DNA from: Clostridia bacterium | Lineage (GTDB): Bacteria; Bacillota; Clostridia; Oscillospirales; CAG-272 | Assembly: GCA_017937845.1 (NCBI GenBank) | Contig: JAGBCV010000026.1 | Coordinates: 21,323 to 85,322 of the forward strand | Length of the DNA stretch: 64,000 bases | Reading direction: 5' to 3' | Shown here: positions 36,642 to 46,258 of the stretch, one piece after another | How the letters are laid out: every line of letters starts with the position of its first letter | Numbering within the stretch: position 1 is the first letter of the stretch | Notes under the pieces: model-generated | Told to the model about the DNA's origin: nothing | The model's database searches: none | The model's input: the letters and a program-made list of their open reading frames with translations, nothing else | Program-made: the position numbers and the translations under genes

Positions 36642-38594
36642 TTATGTTTTGTTCTTTCTCGGGGGCTGAGATTTGACGTTTTTTGTCTGCTTGGGATGAG
36701 AAACGCTTGCTCTTTTGGAAAGCGTGGGTGCCTGCTTCTTGTTTTGAATATTGTTCAATTTGCTCCCGCCTTGAGCATTATTCAAATGCTTCTGCGTGTC
36801 GGGACGGATCAGACAATTCTCGCCGTAACCGATAAGGTCGGTTCTGCCTGCGCGACGGAGCGCGTTGATGACGATCTGTCTGTTTTCGGGGCGGAAATAT
36901 TGAAGCAAGGCGCGTTGCTCAGCCTTTTCTTCCTTGGTCTTGGGAACGAAGATGGGCTTTTCCGTGTAAGGGTCAAGACCTGTATAGAACATACAAGTCG
37001 AGATCGTGCCGGGGGTCGGGTAGAAGTCCTGTACCTGTTCGGGGTGGAGTCCTTCTTTTTTGAGGAAGAGCGCAAGCTCGATGGCATCGGCGGGCGTGCT
37101 TCCGGGGTGCGAGGACATGAGATACGGCACAAGATATTGCTTCATATTCATGCTTTTCGTCAGCTCGTAGAAGCGATGACGGAATTTTTCATAAACGCCG
37201 ATGTTGGGCTTGCCCATGGCGCGAAGCACGTTGTTTGAACAATGTTCAGGTGCGACTTTGAGCTGACCGCTGACATGATAACGGACAAGCTCCTTGAAAA
37301 ATTCATCGTTTTTATCGTGAATGAGGTAGTCGAAGCGAATACCCGAACGGATAAAGACCTTTTTGATCTTGGGGAGCGCGCGGATACGGCGGAGCAAATG
37401 CAGATACTCGCTGTGATCGACTACGAGATTTTTGCAGGGCTCGGGCGCAAGGCATTTTCTGCCCTTGCACATACCGCGTTTTTCCTGTCCCTTGCAGGAG
37501 GGATGACGGAAGTTTGCGGTCGGACCGCCGACGTCGTGGATATAGCCCTTGAAATCGGGCATATGCGTAAGCATTTCCGCTTCGCGAACGACGGAATCTT
37601 CGCTTCTGGTGGTGATCATTCTGCCCTGATGGTACGCAATCGCGCAGAAATTACAAGCGCCGTAGCAACCGCGAACGTGGTTGACGGAAAATTTGACTTC
37701 CTCGATGGCGGGAACACCGCCGAGCGCTTCATAGGACGGATGATAATTTCTTTCATAGGGAAGCTCGTAGACCGCGTCAAGCTCGTCCTGCTCGAGGGGG
37801 AGCGCGGGCGGATTTTGAACGATGATCAATTTTCCGTGGCGCTGAATGACGGTCTTGCCGCGGATCGCGTCATGCTCGTCCTGCTGGATACGGCAGGAGC
37901 GCGCATATGCAAGGTAGCCTTCGGGCGTTTTGGATTTGACTTCTTCAAAGGGGGGACATTCCACGGAATCGGGAATATAGGCGTACTCATCGGTGGGAAT
38001 GGCGTAAGCCGTACCGCGGATATCGCGCATCATGGAGATATGCTCGCCGTCGGCAAGTCTGTGTGCGATCTCCTTGATCTGGCGCTCGCCCATGCCGAAC
38101 ATGAGCAGGTCGGCAGTGCCGTCGATGAGTACGGAGGGACGAACGGAGTCGTCCCAATAATCGTAGTGTGCGAAACGGCGAAGCGATGCCTCCAGACCGC
38201 CGATACAAACGGGGATATCTCCGAATAGACGGCGGATCGTCTTGGAATAGACCGTGACGGCGCGGTCGGGGCGTTTGCCCGCGACACCACCCGCGGTGTA
38301 ATAGTCATCACTGCGCTTGCGCTTGGCGGCGGTATAATGCGCCACCATGGAGTCGATATTGCCGCTGTTGACGAAGAACGCGAGCTTCGGCGTACCGAAG
38401 CGCTTGAAATCCTCATCGTTTTGCGGCTGTGATAAGATGCAGACGCGGAAGCCCTCCGCCTCTAAAACACGGGAAACGATCGCCGTGCCGAAGCTGGGGT
38501 GGTCAACGTAGGCGTCGCCCGTAACGAGAACGATATCGGGCGCATCCCAACCGCGCGCTGTCATTTCTTCTTTGGTGATCGGCAAAAAAGCCAT
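36642..38594 (-). CDS. ygiQ: YgiQ-family radical SAM protein (UPF0313)
   Basis: 650 residues. The cobalamin-binding-like N-terminal domain spans about 1-230. The radical SAM cluster motif is CYGACNFC near residue 315, followed by [38 protein letters not shown] and [16 protein letters not shown] are family blocks. The function is not established; it is widespread in anaerobes. The last 60 residues are a low-complexity Lys/Gln/Pro-rich tail, part of it encoded by two TTGAA-N5-TTCAA palindromes (36744 and 36771). AGAGGA precedes the start. Confidence 0.93.
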   Translation of the reverse strand: MAFLPITKEEMTARGWDAPDIVLVTGDAYVDHPSFGTAIVSRVLEAEGFRVCILSQPQNDEDFKRFGTPKLAFFVNSGNIDSMVAHYTAAKRKRSDDYYTAGGVAGKRPDRAVTVYSKTIRRLFGDIPVCIGGLEASLRRFAHYDYWDDSVRPSVLIDGTADLLMFGMGERQIKEIAHRLADGEHISMMRDIRGTAYAIPTDEYAYIPDSVECPPFEEVKSKTPEGYLAYARSCRIQQDEHDAIRGKTVIQRHGKLIIVQNPPALPLEQDELDAVYELPYERNYHPSYEALGGVPAIEEVKFSVNHVRGCYGACNFCAIAYHQGRMITTRSEDSVVREAEMLTHMPDFKGYIHDVGGPTANFRHPSCKGQEKRGMCKGRKCLAPEPCKNLVVDHSEYLHLLRRIRALPKIKKVFIRSGIRFDYLIHDKNDEFFKELVRYHVSGQLKVAPEHCSNNVLRAMGKPNIGVYEKFRHRFYELTKSMNMKQYLVPYLMSSHPGSTPADAIELALFLKKEGLHPEQVQDFYPTPGTISTCMFYTGLDPYTEKPIFVPKTKEEKAEQRALLQYFRPENRQIVINALRRAGRTDLIGYGENCLIRPDTQKHLNNAQGGSKLNNIQNKKQAPTLSKRASVSHPKQTKNVKSQPPRKNKT

Positions 38595-38656
38595 AATGTA
38601 TAATCCTCTTATGTGATATGGGGTGATATTGAATATCGCTCAAAATTGAACGATGT

Positions 38657-39943
38657 TCAAGCTTTGAAGAATGCTGCGAAGAGCTTTGTCATATAGTAGC
38701 AGTCATCGGTGCCGCCAAGCTCACGAACCGCGTGCATGGAGAGCATGGGGTTACCGATATCGACGGTCATCACGCCGTAATCTGCGGAGATCATCGGACC
38801 GATGGTGCCGCCGCCTCTGGCGTCGCTGCGGTTATTGAATACCTGATAGGGAATATCGTTGTTTTCGCAGATGAGCTTGAAGAACGCTGTGCCTCTGGGG
38901 GAGGTTGCATAGGACTGACCGGGGGAAAGCTTCAAAACGGGACCCGCGTTGAGATATACGGGGAGGTTCATTTCATGATTGCCCGTGTAGGAGGGGTGAG
39001 TTGCGTGCGCCTGGTCAGCGGAGAATACCACGGATTTTGCAAGCGCGCGGTATTTGTCCTCAGCACCGTAGCCGAGCTTTTCGCAGATGCGGTCGATGAT
39101 CTGCATGATGGTGTTGCAGCGCGCGCCGCGGTTGGAGGTCGAGCCACATTCCTCATGGTCGAAGGCAACGGCGATATCGCAAGCGTTGGCGTCTGCGCCA
39201 CATTCGATGAAGCCTGCCATCATATCGTGGGACATAGCCGCGTCGTCCATACGGGCAACGGAAATAAATTCATCGTTTGCGCCGACGAAGCAACCGTCGA
39301 ACGCTTCATAGGGAGCAAGCTCAAAGCTGAGGATATCCTTTTCCTCTACGCCCATGTATTCAGCGAGATACGCGAGGAATTTCGGCTTACCTTCCTTGTT
39401 CTGCGCGAAGAAGGGAAGAAGCTCTGTCTGAATGTTGAATTTTGCGCCGTCATTGACACCGCGAACGACGTGGACCGCCGCGCTGGGAATGATGAGGAGC
39501 GCTTTCTTGATGTTGACGTTGATGGCCTTTGCTTCGCCGTTTTCGTCCTTGACGAAAACTCTGCCTGCGAGCGCGAGGGGTCTGTCGAGCCAGCCGTGAA
39601 TGTTCAGACCGCCGTAGCCTTCAAGGGTCAAGCGTTCGATGCCGTGGTCGACCTTGGCGGGCATGGTCTTGATGCGGAAGCCGGGCGCGTCCTGATGTGC
39701 CGCGCCGATGCGGAAGCCTGTTTCCTTGGGTTCAGCGCCGATGCGGAAAGCCGCGCACTGTGTGCCTTCCTTGGTGAAATAGTAGGTCTTGCCCTTTTCG
39801 AGATTCCAAGCGTCGCCCTCTTTCAGTTCGATAGCGCCTGCGGCTTCGAGCATTTTGACGAGCTCGTCGTTGGACTGATACGCGGTGGGGGCGTTGTTGA
39901 GGAAGTCGAGAAGATTCTGTGCATACTGTTTCTTGATGTTCAT
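38657..39943 (-). CDS. M18 aspartyl-type aminopeptidase
   Basis: 428 residues. M18 enzymes are dinuclear zinc aminopeptidases that form dodecamers and remove N-terminal acidic residues. Ligand and catalytic blocks are GAAHQDAPGFRIK (near 81), AVAFDHEECGSTSNRGA (near 247), MDDAAMSHDM and the C-terminal DIGNPMLSMHAVRELGG. No signal peptide, so cytosolic. CGGAGA lies five bases before the start. It reads towards ygiQ with a gap of 62 bases that holds two 15-base palindromes. Confidence 0.93.
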   Translation of the reverse strand: MNIKKQYAQNLLDFLNNAPTAYQSNDELVKMLEAAGAIELKEGDAWNLEKGKTYYFTKEGTQCAAFRIGAEPKETGFRIGAAHQDAPGFRIKTMPAKVDHGIERLTLEGYGGLNIHGWLDRPLALAGRVFVKDENGEAKAINVNIKKALLIIPSAAVHVVRGVNDGAKFNIQTELLPFFAQNKEGKPKFLAYLAEYMGVEEKDILSFELAPYEAFDGCFVGANDEFISVARMDDAAMSHDMMAGFIECGADANACDIAVAFDHEECGSTSNRGARCNTIMQIIDRICEKLGYGAEDKYRALAKSVVFSADQAHATHPSYTGNHEMNLPVYLNAGPVLKLSPGQSYATSPRGTAFFKLICENNDIPYQVFNNRSDARGGGTIGPMISADYGVMTVDIGNPMLSMHAVRELGGTDDCYYMTKLFAAFFKA

Positions 39944-39996
39944 AATATTCTCCGTTCTGCCGTTTTTCGGCGGTATAATAATTGTTTATGGTTTCA

Positions 39997-40875
39997 TCAG
40001 TTGTGTTGCCATGGGGAGTCGCCCGACGGGGTGTTGTTCACTACCGTTTCATTACACTGCGAGGTGAGCGAGACGGAAAAGGACGCAACGTCATCGATGC
40101 CGACGCTCATGTCGGGGTAATGCGTGATTTTGATTTTGCCATCTCTCTGTGTGATCTTCTGAGAGAATGCATCGACGGCAACGCCGTCCTTGTTATACAG
40201 CACGACGTTCACCTGAACGAAACGGGTCTCGGGTGGGTCGCGCATGATGATATGAAAGTCGATACCCGTAATGAGAGAGCGACGATGCTCTGCGCTTGCC
40301 GTGGCGCTTTCCACCTCGTAAAATACGGGTTCGTTTTGCGCTTCCTTTGTCGGAATGTCATAGGTGTATTTTACCTTTTCGAGCTTGACGTTGGTCTCGG
40401 CATCGATCTCGGATTGCACGACGACAAAGCCCGTCTGATAGGGCATGAGATAATACGGCGTGGTCCTCTTGACGAGTCCGCCTCTTTTGTTTCCTGCCTC
40501 AACGAAAATATCGGGCTGACCGACAACGATCGGTTCGTTGCTGTCGTTATAAATGCGCGAAACGATGGTGAAATAGCGTTTTGTACCGTCGCCGTTGCGC
40601 CATTGCAGACTTTCGACCACAGGACTTGTGATGGGCTGAAAGGTTTTGCTTAGATACGTCAGCGCGTAGGTGTTCGGTGCGTTAGGGTCGGTGGGAACGG
40701 TCGTTTCCTCGGTCATCTGCGCGGTCGTTTCCGCGGGTGTGCTTTCGGTGGTTTCGATAGGGGGCAAAGTGCCGAGAGAACTCGAGGGGGTATCCGATGA
40801 TGCAGGCTTTGCCGTGCAGGAAACGAGCATGGACAAAAGCAAGCAGAAGAGCAAAAGGGCTTTACAGGATCTCAT
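39997..40875 (-). CDS. putative lipoprotein of unknown function
   Basis: 292 residues, with AAAAGGAG before the start. A type II signal peptide ends in the lipobox LSMLVSC (Cys20). A Thr/Ser/Pro/Glu-rich linker of about 45 residues follows, similar in style to the one in the LRR lipoprotein at 56.4-58.0 kb (SLGTLPPIETTE against PLGTLPTQETTQ). The remaining 220 residues are beta-rich with no named domain (FTIVSRIYNDSNEPIVVGQPD). The pattern looks like an FxLYD-type immunoglobulin-like domain, but I am not sure. Extracytoplasmic. Confidence 0.78.
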   Translation of the reverse strand: MRSCKALLLFCLLLSMLVSCTAKPASSDTPSSSLGTLPPIETTESTPAETTAQMTEETTVPTDPNAPNTYALTYLSKTFQPITSPVVESLQWRNGDGTKRYFTIVSRIYNDSNEPIVVGQPDIFVEAGNKRGGLVKRTTPYYLMPYQTGFVVVQSEIDAETNVKLEKVKYTYDIPTKEAQNEPVFYEVESATASAEHRRSLITGIDFHIIMRDPPETRFVQVNVVLYNKDGVAVDAFSQKITQRDGKIKITHYPDMSVGIDDVASFSVSLTSQCNETVVNNTPSGDSPWQHN

Positions 40876-41005
40876 TTGCGATATCTCCTTTTCTTTTTCG
40901 GATTTTGATATAAGCCATACTACACCGAGTATACTTATATTCTATCATAAAACTCTGCTTGCATCAAGTAATTTTGTGAAAATTCCTTGAAATCCCCGTG
41001 AGTTC

Positions 41006-41034
41006 TTGACTTTATATGGGGCAAATGCTATAAT
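41006..41034 (+). promoter_or_regulatory. promoter of the sugar isomerase gene
   Basis: TTGACT (41006-41011), 17-base spacer, TATAAT (41029-41034), 40 bases before the start. Confidence 0.75.
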
Positions 41035-41073
41035 TGAAACAGAAAAAATAAATTTATGAGGAGGATGTTCTAT

Positions 41074-42000
41074 ATGAAACTTTCCCAAACAAACGGACCG
41101 CTTTTCCATTTTTATAATGGCGATCTCCATTCCACCTTGGTGCATCTGAAGAAAGCAGGCTTCAAATATATCGACCTTTCGTTCTGGTCGAGATATTTGT
41201 CCGGCTCTCCGTATTTTACGACGGATAACGAGGTGATCGCAGACGAATACAAGAGAGAGCTGGAAGAGCTCGAGCTGATCCCCGTGCAGAGCCATGAGCC
41301 CTTTGGCAATTCCATGGGCAACGATGACGGAAGATTCTATTTTAAGAAGACCCCTCTTTCCATCGACCTTGCAGGTAAGATCGGTATCCCGTCCATCACG
41401 CTTCACGTCGGTATGAGTACCACTCCCTTGAGCCATGAAGAATTTATGGAAAAACAGGCTGAGATCTTCAAAAAGCTCATTCCGTACGCAGAAAAATACG
41501 GCACAAGACTTCTCATTGAAAATACCGCATGGAAAAAGAGCGACGTCAACCTTGCTGATGCCGATGACCTCATTGAAATGCTTGACCGCATCGATCATCC
41601 GCTCTTTGGTGTATGCTGGGATACGGGTCATGCAAACCTTTGCAATCTTGACCAGTATGCAGAGCTGAAAAAGCTCGGTTCTCGCTTGGAAGGCTTGCAC
41701 GTTCACGATAACTACGGCGGTGTACGCGCACCCGATTGCGACCTCCATCAGTATCCGTACTGGGGCAACGTCAACTTTGACGGCGTGATCACAGCGCTCC
41801 TTGAGATCGGCTATAAGGGTACGTTCAATTTTGAAGTGGATAGCCCTGTTCGCCGTGTCAGCCCGATTCCGTTCATCAAGGACGGCGTGGAGCAGAAGAA
41901 GCTCGAAATGATGTCCCCCGAGCTTCGTTTGCAGATGGAAACTTATCTCTATGCCATCGGCAAGCAGATGCTCGAAGCATACGATTGCTACGAAGAATAA
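41074..42000 (+). CDS. sugar phosphate isomerase/epimerase (AP endonuclease 2 family)
   Basis: 308 residues from ATG 41074, with GAGGAGG nine bases upstream. A TIM-barrel xylose-isomerase-like fold. Probable metal ligands are in LLIENTAWKK (Glu), CWDTGHANL (Asp, His), LHVHDNYG (His, Asp) and FNFEVDSP (Glu). Members isomerise or epimerise free or phosphorylated sugars such as inosose or tagatose; the exact substrate cannot be read. It is monocistronic, ending in REP sequence and a bidirectional terminator. Confidence 0.85.
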   Translation: MKLSQTNGPLFHFYNGDLHSTLVHLKKAGFKYIDLSFWSRYLSGSPYFTTDNEVIADEYKRELEELELIPVQSHEPFGNSMGNDDGRFYFKKTPLSIDLAGKIGIPSITLHVGMSTTPLSHEEFMEKQAEIFKKLIPYAEKYGTRLLIENTAWKKSDVNLADADDLIEMLDRIDHPLFGVCWDTGHANLCNLDQYAELKKLGSRLEGLHVHDNYGGVRAPDCDLHQYPYWGNVNFDGVITALLEIGYKGTFNFEVDSPVRRVSPIPFIKDGVEQKKLEMMSPELRLQMETYLYAIGKQMLEAYDCYEE

Positions 42001-42072
42001 TATATCAGATTTGTTCGATGCCCTTAAAAAGAGCGCGTCGCATTGTCCGCGAGATCCATTCGACTGCACACC

Positions 42073-42172
42073 GCCGCGTCATTCTGAGCGCAGGGCGAAG
42101 CCCGAAGTCGAAATTTTGCGCAAGCAAAATCGCCGTAGGCGGAATCTGGGCGGTGTTCCGCTCAGGATGACC
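42073..42172. repeat. REP-like palindrome
   Basis: GTCATTCTGAGCG at the left and CGCTCAGGATGAC at the right as terminal inverted repeats, with GGGCGAAGCCC and TTTTGCGCAAGCAAAA inside. It matches 2241-2330. Another short palindrome (GTCGGCGCCCTCGACGAC) lies at 42226-42243. The 42001-42304 gap contains nothing else except the terminator. Confidence 0.7.
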
Positions 42173-42264
42173 ACGCGGAGGAAAACTGAAAAATAAACTT
42201 TTAGTTGTGTTACAGCACAGTAGGGGTCGGCGCCCTCGACGACCGAGAGTCTATTGAAATCAAC

Positions 42265-42292
42265 AAAGAACCACCCCGCGGGGTGGTTCTTT
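42265..42292. terminator. bidirectional intrinsic terminator
   Basis: AAAGAACCACCCC pairs with GGGGTGGTTCTTTT through a CGC-centre, between the convergent isomerase and PHP genes. Confidence 0.88.
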
Positions 42293-42304
42293 TCATGTAT
42301 GCAA

Positions 42305-43327
42305 TTATTTGAAAAGCTCGTCTGTGAAATATGCGTTGGTGTTTGCGGGATAACCCTTTTCGTCGATGACGGTGATGCGAACATATTCGTCCTTGGGGTT
42401 GACGCGGAACGAAACCTCTGTGAGAAGCTTGCCGTTTTCTGCGTATTCACAAGCCGCGCGTCTGACACCTGTATTGAGGATCACTCTGTCCGCAGGGGAG
42501 CAGGTGATGTGAATGGTATCGTCTTCAAACCAAAGAGAATGGATCTCAGGACCCTGAGAAGCGTAGAAATGACCGTCTGTGAGCGCCTTGGTGACGGTCT
42601 CATATTCGAGCTTATCCGCCTTGATAACGGTGAAGCCGCCAAAGGAGTCGAATTTTCTTGTGCCGACAGGACCGAGGTTGTGGTTATCGTCGGTTGCGAT
42701 GCAGAAGATTCTCTTACCGCTCATGAGCATCTCATCATAAATCTGAGGAACGTAATCCTGATAACCGACGGCGACACAGCCGTAGTTGCAGATCTCCATC
42801 GCGTCCATGCCTTCGTATGCCAGATAATTTTCGCGGTTTTCAAGGGACCACATCGGATGGTTATAGGTTACGAAAAAGCCCTTGTCTTTTGCGTTTTTGA
42901 TGGCGGTATTGATCTTTTCCGGTGTATACTTGCGGTAGAAAACAGGTTCGTCATAAAGCTCCATCAAATGCGCGTATTTTTTGGCGTTGCCGAAAAGATA
43001 GCCGTCGTGGGGTCTGTTGGGCTGCTTGCGCTGATCGGGGGAAAGCGCGATGAAGCAAAGATGCGCGGTCTTGGTGACGGCGAAGTCGGGCTTGTTCCAT
43101 TCGTTAAATTCCATTTCAAATCCTGTGAGCGCAAGGAAATTCTCGTCTGTCAGATCATGATGCTGAAGCATGATATCGTGATCCGTATAGGCGATGATGG
43201 AATATCCCTTTTCCATGTAGATCTTTTTCAGCTCCTCGGGAGAAAGCGCACCGTCGGAAATCGTGGAATGGCAATGCAGATTGGCTTTGTAAAAATTGCC
43301 GTTTTCGGGAAGAAGAAACTTTTTCAT
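42305..43327 (-). CDS. PHP-domain phosphoesterase
   Basis: 340 residues, with GAAAGGA before the start. PHP metal motifs are NLHCHSTISDG (16-26), AYTDHD (near 46) and further His/Asp in FVTYNHPMWS and CIATDDNHN. The C-terminal 80 residues form a beta-sandwich-like domain (HSLWFEDDTIHITCSPADRVILNTG), common in PHP proteins that act on phosphorylated small molecules. The substrate is unknown. It has its own promoter and ends at the terminator shared with the isomerase. Confidence 0.85.
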   Translation of the reverse strand: MKKFLLPENGNFYKANLHCHSTISDGALSPEELKKIYMEKGYSIIAYTDHDIMLQHHDLTDENFLALTGFEMEFNEWNKPDFAVTKTAHLCFIALSPDQRKQPNRPHDGYLFGNAKKYAHLMELYDEPVFYRKYTPEKINTAIKNAKDKGFFVTYNHPMWSLENRENYLAYEGMDAMEICNYGCVAVGYQDYVPQIYDEMLMSGKRIFCIATDDNHNLGPVGTRKFDSFGGFTVIKADKLEYETVTKALTDGHFYASQGPEIHSLWFEDDTIHITCSPADRVILNTGVRRAACEYAENGKLLTEVSFRVNPKDEYVRITVIDEKGYPANTNAYFTDELFK

Positions 43328-43364
43328 ATGAGAGATCCTTTCTGTAAATTGATATTACATCTTT

Positions 43365-43393
43365 ATTATAGTGTTTTTATATCAAAAAATCAA
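43365..43393 (-). promoter_or_regulatory. promoter of the PHP gene
   Basis: On the minus strand TTGATT (43393-43388), 17-base spacer, TATAAT (43370-43365). Confidence 0.65.
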
Positions 43394-43434
43394 GACTTCG
43401 CGTGGATTTCTTCGATGTTTTCCTTATTCTATCA

Positions 43435-43466
43435 AACAACCGCTGTGCCATGGCACAGCGGTTGTT
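43435..43466 (-). terminator. 32-base perfect palindrome downstream of traX
   Basis: AACAACCGCTGTGCCA followed directly by its reverse complement. It lies 15 bases after the traX stop. The U-tract is short, so it could be a terminator or an operator. Confidence 0.6.
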
Positions 43467-43480
43467 GACATATGGTCATC

Positions 43481-44227
43481 TTACATAAACATACGGATCA
43501 AGGCAAAAAGCAAGAGATGCGCGGGATAAAAGCCGTAATACAGATATCGGAGCGCCTTATTATACAGACCTTGCTTTCCGCGATAGAGCCAAATGGGAAT
43601 GAGCGCGAGCACGGAGAATGCTTGCACCACAAGCTCAAATGTCTTTCCGAAAAGCACGATGGGGATAAATTGTCCGCTGATGACCTCGACGCTGATGAAA
43701 TAAAGGCAAACGATCTGCCCCAAAAGCGCCCACCATTTTCTCTTTCGGAAAAGATAAAACATCAAGATGATCAGGACACCGCCGTGGTTATAATCCACAA
43801 AGGTGACGATGCCGAGCAGACAGCCGAGCAGTACCGTACCGACGAAAACGAGGATACGGACCCAAAGCGCATTCTTGTTTGCTTTTTCGTTGAGGAAAAT
43901 GAGAAGGATACCGATGAGGAACGTCCAAAGCACGTTTTGATGCAGGGGAGATATCCACGAGCTTGACATGACGAGATTGAACGGGATTTCCGAGATCAGC
44001 GCGAAGATAAAGAGTCGAAGAACGTATTTTTTCAGATTTTTGGTGTGAAAATATCCCTCGACGATCATAAAAGCGAAGATGGGATAGGTGAGTCTGCCGA
44101 TGCAGGTCATCCAAAGATAGCCGTCCGTGGCAAAAACACCCCAAATATGGTCAAATATCATACAGACCATCGCCAAGATGTGAAGCGCAAACGATGTCAA
44201 TTCAAAGCGAGATTTTTTGATTTCCAT
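43481..44227 (-). CDS. TraX-family membrane protein
   Basis: 248 residues, with GGGAG before the start. Seven or eight hydrophobic helices alternate with basic loops. The opening FALHILAMVCMIFDHIWGVF (about 12-31), the RLTYPIFAFMIVEGYFHT segment and the LRLFIFALISEIPFNL segment are typical of TraX/YfiP proteins. F-plasmid TraX N-acetylates pilin; chromosomal homologues in Firmicutes are putative membrane acyltransferases. It probably follows the GH78-like gene in one transcript (24-base gap). Confidence 0.88.
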   Translation of the reverse strand: MEIKKSRFELTSFALHILAMVCMIFDHIWGVFATDGYLWMTCIGRLTYPIFAFMIVEGYFHTKNLKKYVLRLFIFALISEIPFNLVMSSSWISPLHQNVLWTFLIGILLIFLNEKANKNALWVRILVFVGTVLLGCLLGIVTFVDYNHGGVLIILMFYLFRKRKWWALLGQIVCLYFISVEVISGQFIPIVLFGKTFELVVQAFSVLALIPIWLYRGKQGLYNKALRYLYYGFYPAHLLLFALIRMFM

Positions 44228-44250
44228 ACAGGCACTCCCAAGTGTAAGTT

Positions 44251-46230
44251 TCAGATATGAACGGTAAGCGTTTGATTCTTTTCGATGGGATAGGTCTTAT
44301 CGCCAAGCACGAGCGTACCGCCGTCCACGTCAGCAAGAACGGTCACGTCGGTCTTCGTCATCTTGACGGAAACAGTGCCGCAGGGTGTCGGGACCTTGCC
44401 TTCCAATTCACCGAAGCACATGAGGTTCGGTCTTACCTCGTAGGTCGCATAAGCGGGCGAGGTCGGACGAACGCCGAGCGCATATTTGCCGAGAAGATAG
44501 ATGGGAGATGCGCCCCAAGCATGGCAAAGGCTCTTATCATACGGCTGACCATACATCGCATAGTTTTCGATACGGCTCTTTTCGGGGAAATATTCCTCCC
44601 AGAAGGTCGTTGCACCGTGTGCAAGCATACCGCCCCAATAGCTGTGGAGCATATCGGTCATATATTGGTATTCTCCGATCTGACACATTGCATCCAGCTC
44701 GAAAAATTCAAAATACGGTGTGGTGATGGCGGGGATCTCCTTGTTTTTGATGACGTGGGTGATGATCTTTTCCTTGCGCTCATCGCTTGTGAGATCATAA
44801 AGGAGCGCGAAGATGTTCGCGTGGCGTGTGACGTTGCGGTTACCCGTGGTATACGCATCGACAAACGCGCATTTTTCTTCATCCCAGAAGCGCGCATTGA
44901 TCTTTTCGTTCAAATCGTTTGCGAGCGCGTTATATTTGGCGACGCTTTCCGCATCTTCCATGAGTTCGGCGCATTTTGCCATACATGCATACGCATGGCA
45001 GAGGAGCATCTGCTCTGCGCAGATAGGACCTGCGTCCTGATCGAAGAATTTGGACCAATCGACAAATACCCAGTCACCGCGGCGTTTTTCGTAAAGACCG
45101 TCCGCGTCGAGTCTGCCCTCTACGAAATCCATCGTGGAAAGCATGGTCGCATACATGGAGCGGATAAACGCGATATCACCCGTATGGAAATAATATTCCC
45201 ACATCGCGGAGATCCAATAGAAGGTATAATCCGAGATGGTGTTGATATGCATGGTCATCGGGTCGGCACCGCGCAGGATGCGCTGTGTACGGCGTACGAT
45301 GTCGTTGTCATTCATGAGATAATAGTTGACGAAATAGCTTTGATAAGCGTCACCGCCCCAGACCCAACGGTCGCGCTTGATGCCGTCGAAGAAGCCTTCT
45401 CTTGCATTGAGGTGGAGCGTATACGCCGCAACCTCCCAAATTTGATTGATGAGCGCATCGTCCGAGCGAAATTCGCCCTTGTCGGGGAGCGGGAGATATT
45501 CAAAATCGATGGCGAAATCATAGTCACCGAAATCGGGAACGAAAACGTAACGGAACGCCACGGAGGTGGAGGTAAATGCGCCGTTTTCGGCTTCAGCGGC
45601 AACGTGAACGACTGCATTTTCGGGGTCGAGCGCTTCCTCGCGGGATTCACCGCAGATGACTGTGAATTTCGCGCAGGTTGGAACGACGTTTTCAAAAATG
45701 AGCTTACCGAAGGATTCCTTGCCGAAATCGTAGAGCTTGCCGCCGTTTATCGATTCCACGGAAACGGGACGGACTCTTTCATAGGAGAACTTGAAGATTT
45801 CGGGATTATCCCAAAGCGCGGTATACATATCATTCGTACCGACGGGGAGGTCTTTTGCGCCCCAAGAGCCGAGCTTCCACGTTTCATCGGAGGCGAAGCT
45901 ATCGCCAACGCAGTAGAACGCAGGGAAACCGCCGTCCTTATATGCGGAAAGCTTGATAAAATTGCGTCCGGGTTCGAGCTTTACGGTCGTACCGACGGGA
46001 TAACGTGCGCCGTTTACAAGAATACTTGCGTCCTTGGCGTTGGAATAAGCGGTGATCGTTTCGGGCTTTTCAAGGTTGACGATCTTATAGAAAAGCACGT
46101 TACGCGCGGGCGCGTCGATGCGCCACATCGGGGAATAATATAGACCGAATTTGGTTCTTCTGTTATGGAGAAGCATACTGTGATACAGTTCAAAATCACC
46201 GGGCTTCCATATCCATTTGGATTGTTTCAT
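44251..46230 (-). CDS. GH78-like alpha-rhamnosidase family glycoside hydrolase, short form
   Basis: 659 residues, with GAAAGGA before the start. The (alpha/alpha)6 barrel starts near residue 240 with ALINQIWEVAAYTLHLNAREGFFDGIKRDRWVWGGD, which aligns with the DCPxRERxGWTGD region of GH78. The HLFHSYWGGMLAHGATTFWEEYF-like block (MLHSYWGGMLAHGATTFWEE) and the C-terminal beta domain follow. The N-terminal lectin-like domain is shortened compared with the 875-residue enzyme at 19.0 kb. Cytosolic, as no signal peptide is seen. It probably cleaves rhamnosyl or uronyl linkages; the substrate is uncertain. Confidence 0.85.
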   Translation of the reverse strand: MKQSKWIWKPGDFELYHSMLLHNRRTKFGLYYSPMWRIDAPARNVLFYKIVNLEKPETITAYSNAKDASILVNGARYPVGTTVKLEPGRNFIKLSAYKDGGFPAFYCVGDSFASDETWKLGSWGAKDLPVGTNDMYTALWDNPEIFKFSYERVRPVSVESINGGKLYDFGKESFGKLIFENVVPTCAKFTVICGESREEALDPENAVVHVAAEAENGAFTSTSVAFRYVFVPDFGDYDFAIDFEYLPLPDKGEFRSDDALINQIWEVAAYTLHLNAREGFFDGIKRDRWVWGGDAYQSYFVNYYLMNDNDIVRRTQRILRGADPMTMHINTISDYTFYWISAMWEYYFHTGDIAFIRSMYATMLSTMDFVEGRLDADGLYEKRRGDWVFVDWSKFFDQDAGPICAEQMLLCHAYACMAKCAELMEDAESVAKYNALANDLNEKINARFWDEEKCAFVDAYTTGNRNVTRHANIFALLYDLTSDERKEKIITHVIKNKEIPAITTPYFEFFELDAMCQIGEYQYMTDMLHSYWGGMLAHGATTFWEEYFPEKSRIENYAMYGQPYDKSLCHAWGASPIYLLGKYALGVRPTSPAYATYEVRPNLMCFGELEGKVPTPCGTVSVKMTKTDVTVLADVDGGTLVLGDKTYPIEKNQTLTVHI

Positions 46231-46258
46231 AGCGGATTCCTTTCTAGAATGGGGATTG

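Larger units (their letters stand above)
33223..38660. repeat. cluster of TTGAA-N5-TTCAA palindromes
   Basis: A 15-base motif close to TTGAATATTGTTCAA occurs at 33223, 33301, 33380, 33931, 34369, 34903, 35159, 36624, 36744, 36771, 37235, 38629 and 38646 (start positions), in genes and gaps alike. Central bases vary, mostly YATTG, CGATG or YAATG. A further copy lies at 25777. I see no other close matches in the window. This looks like a dispersed protein-binding site. Confidence 0.6.
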
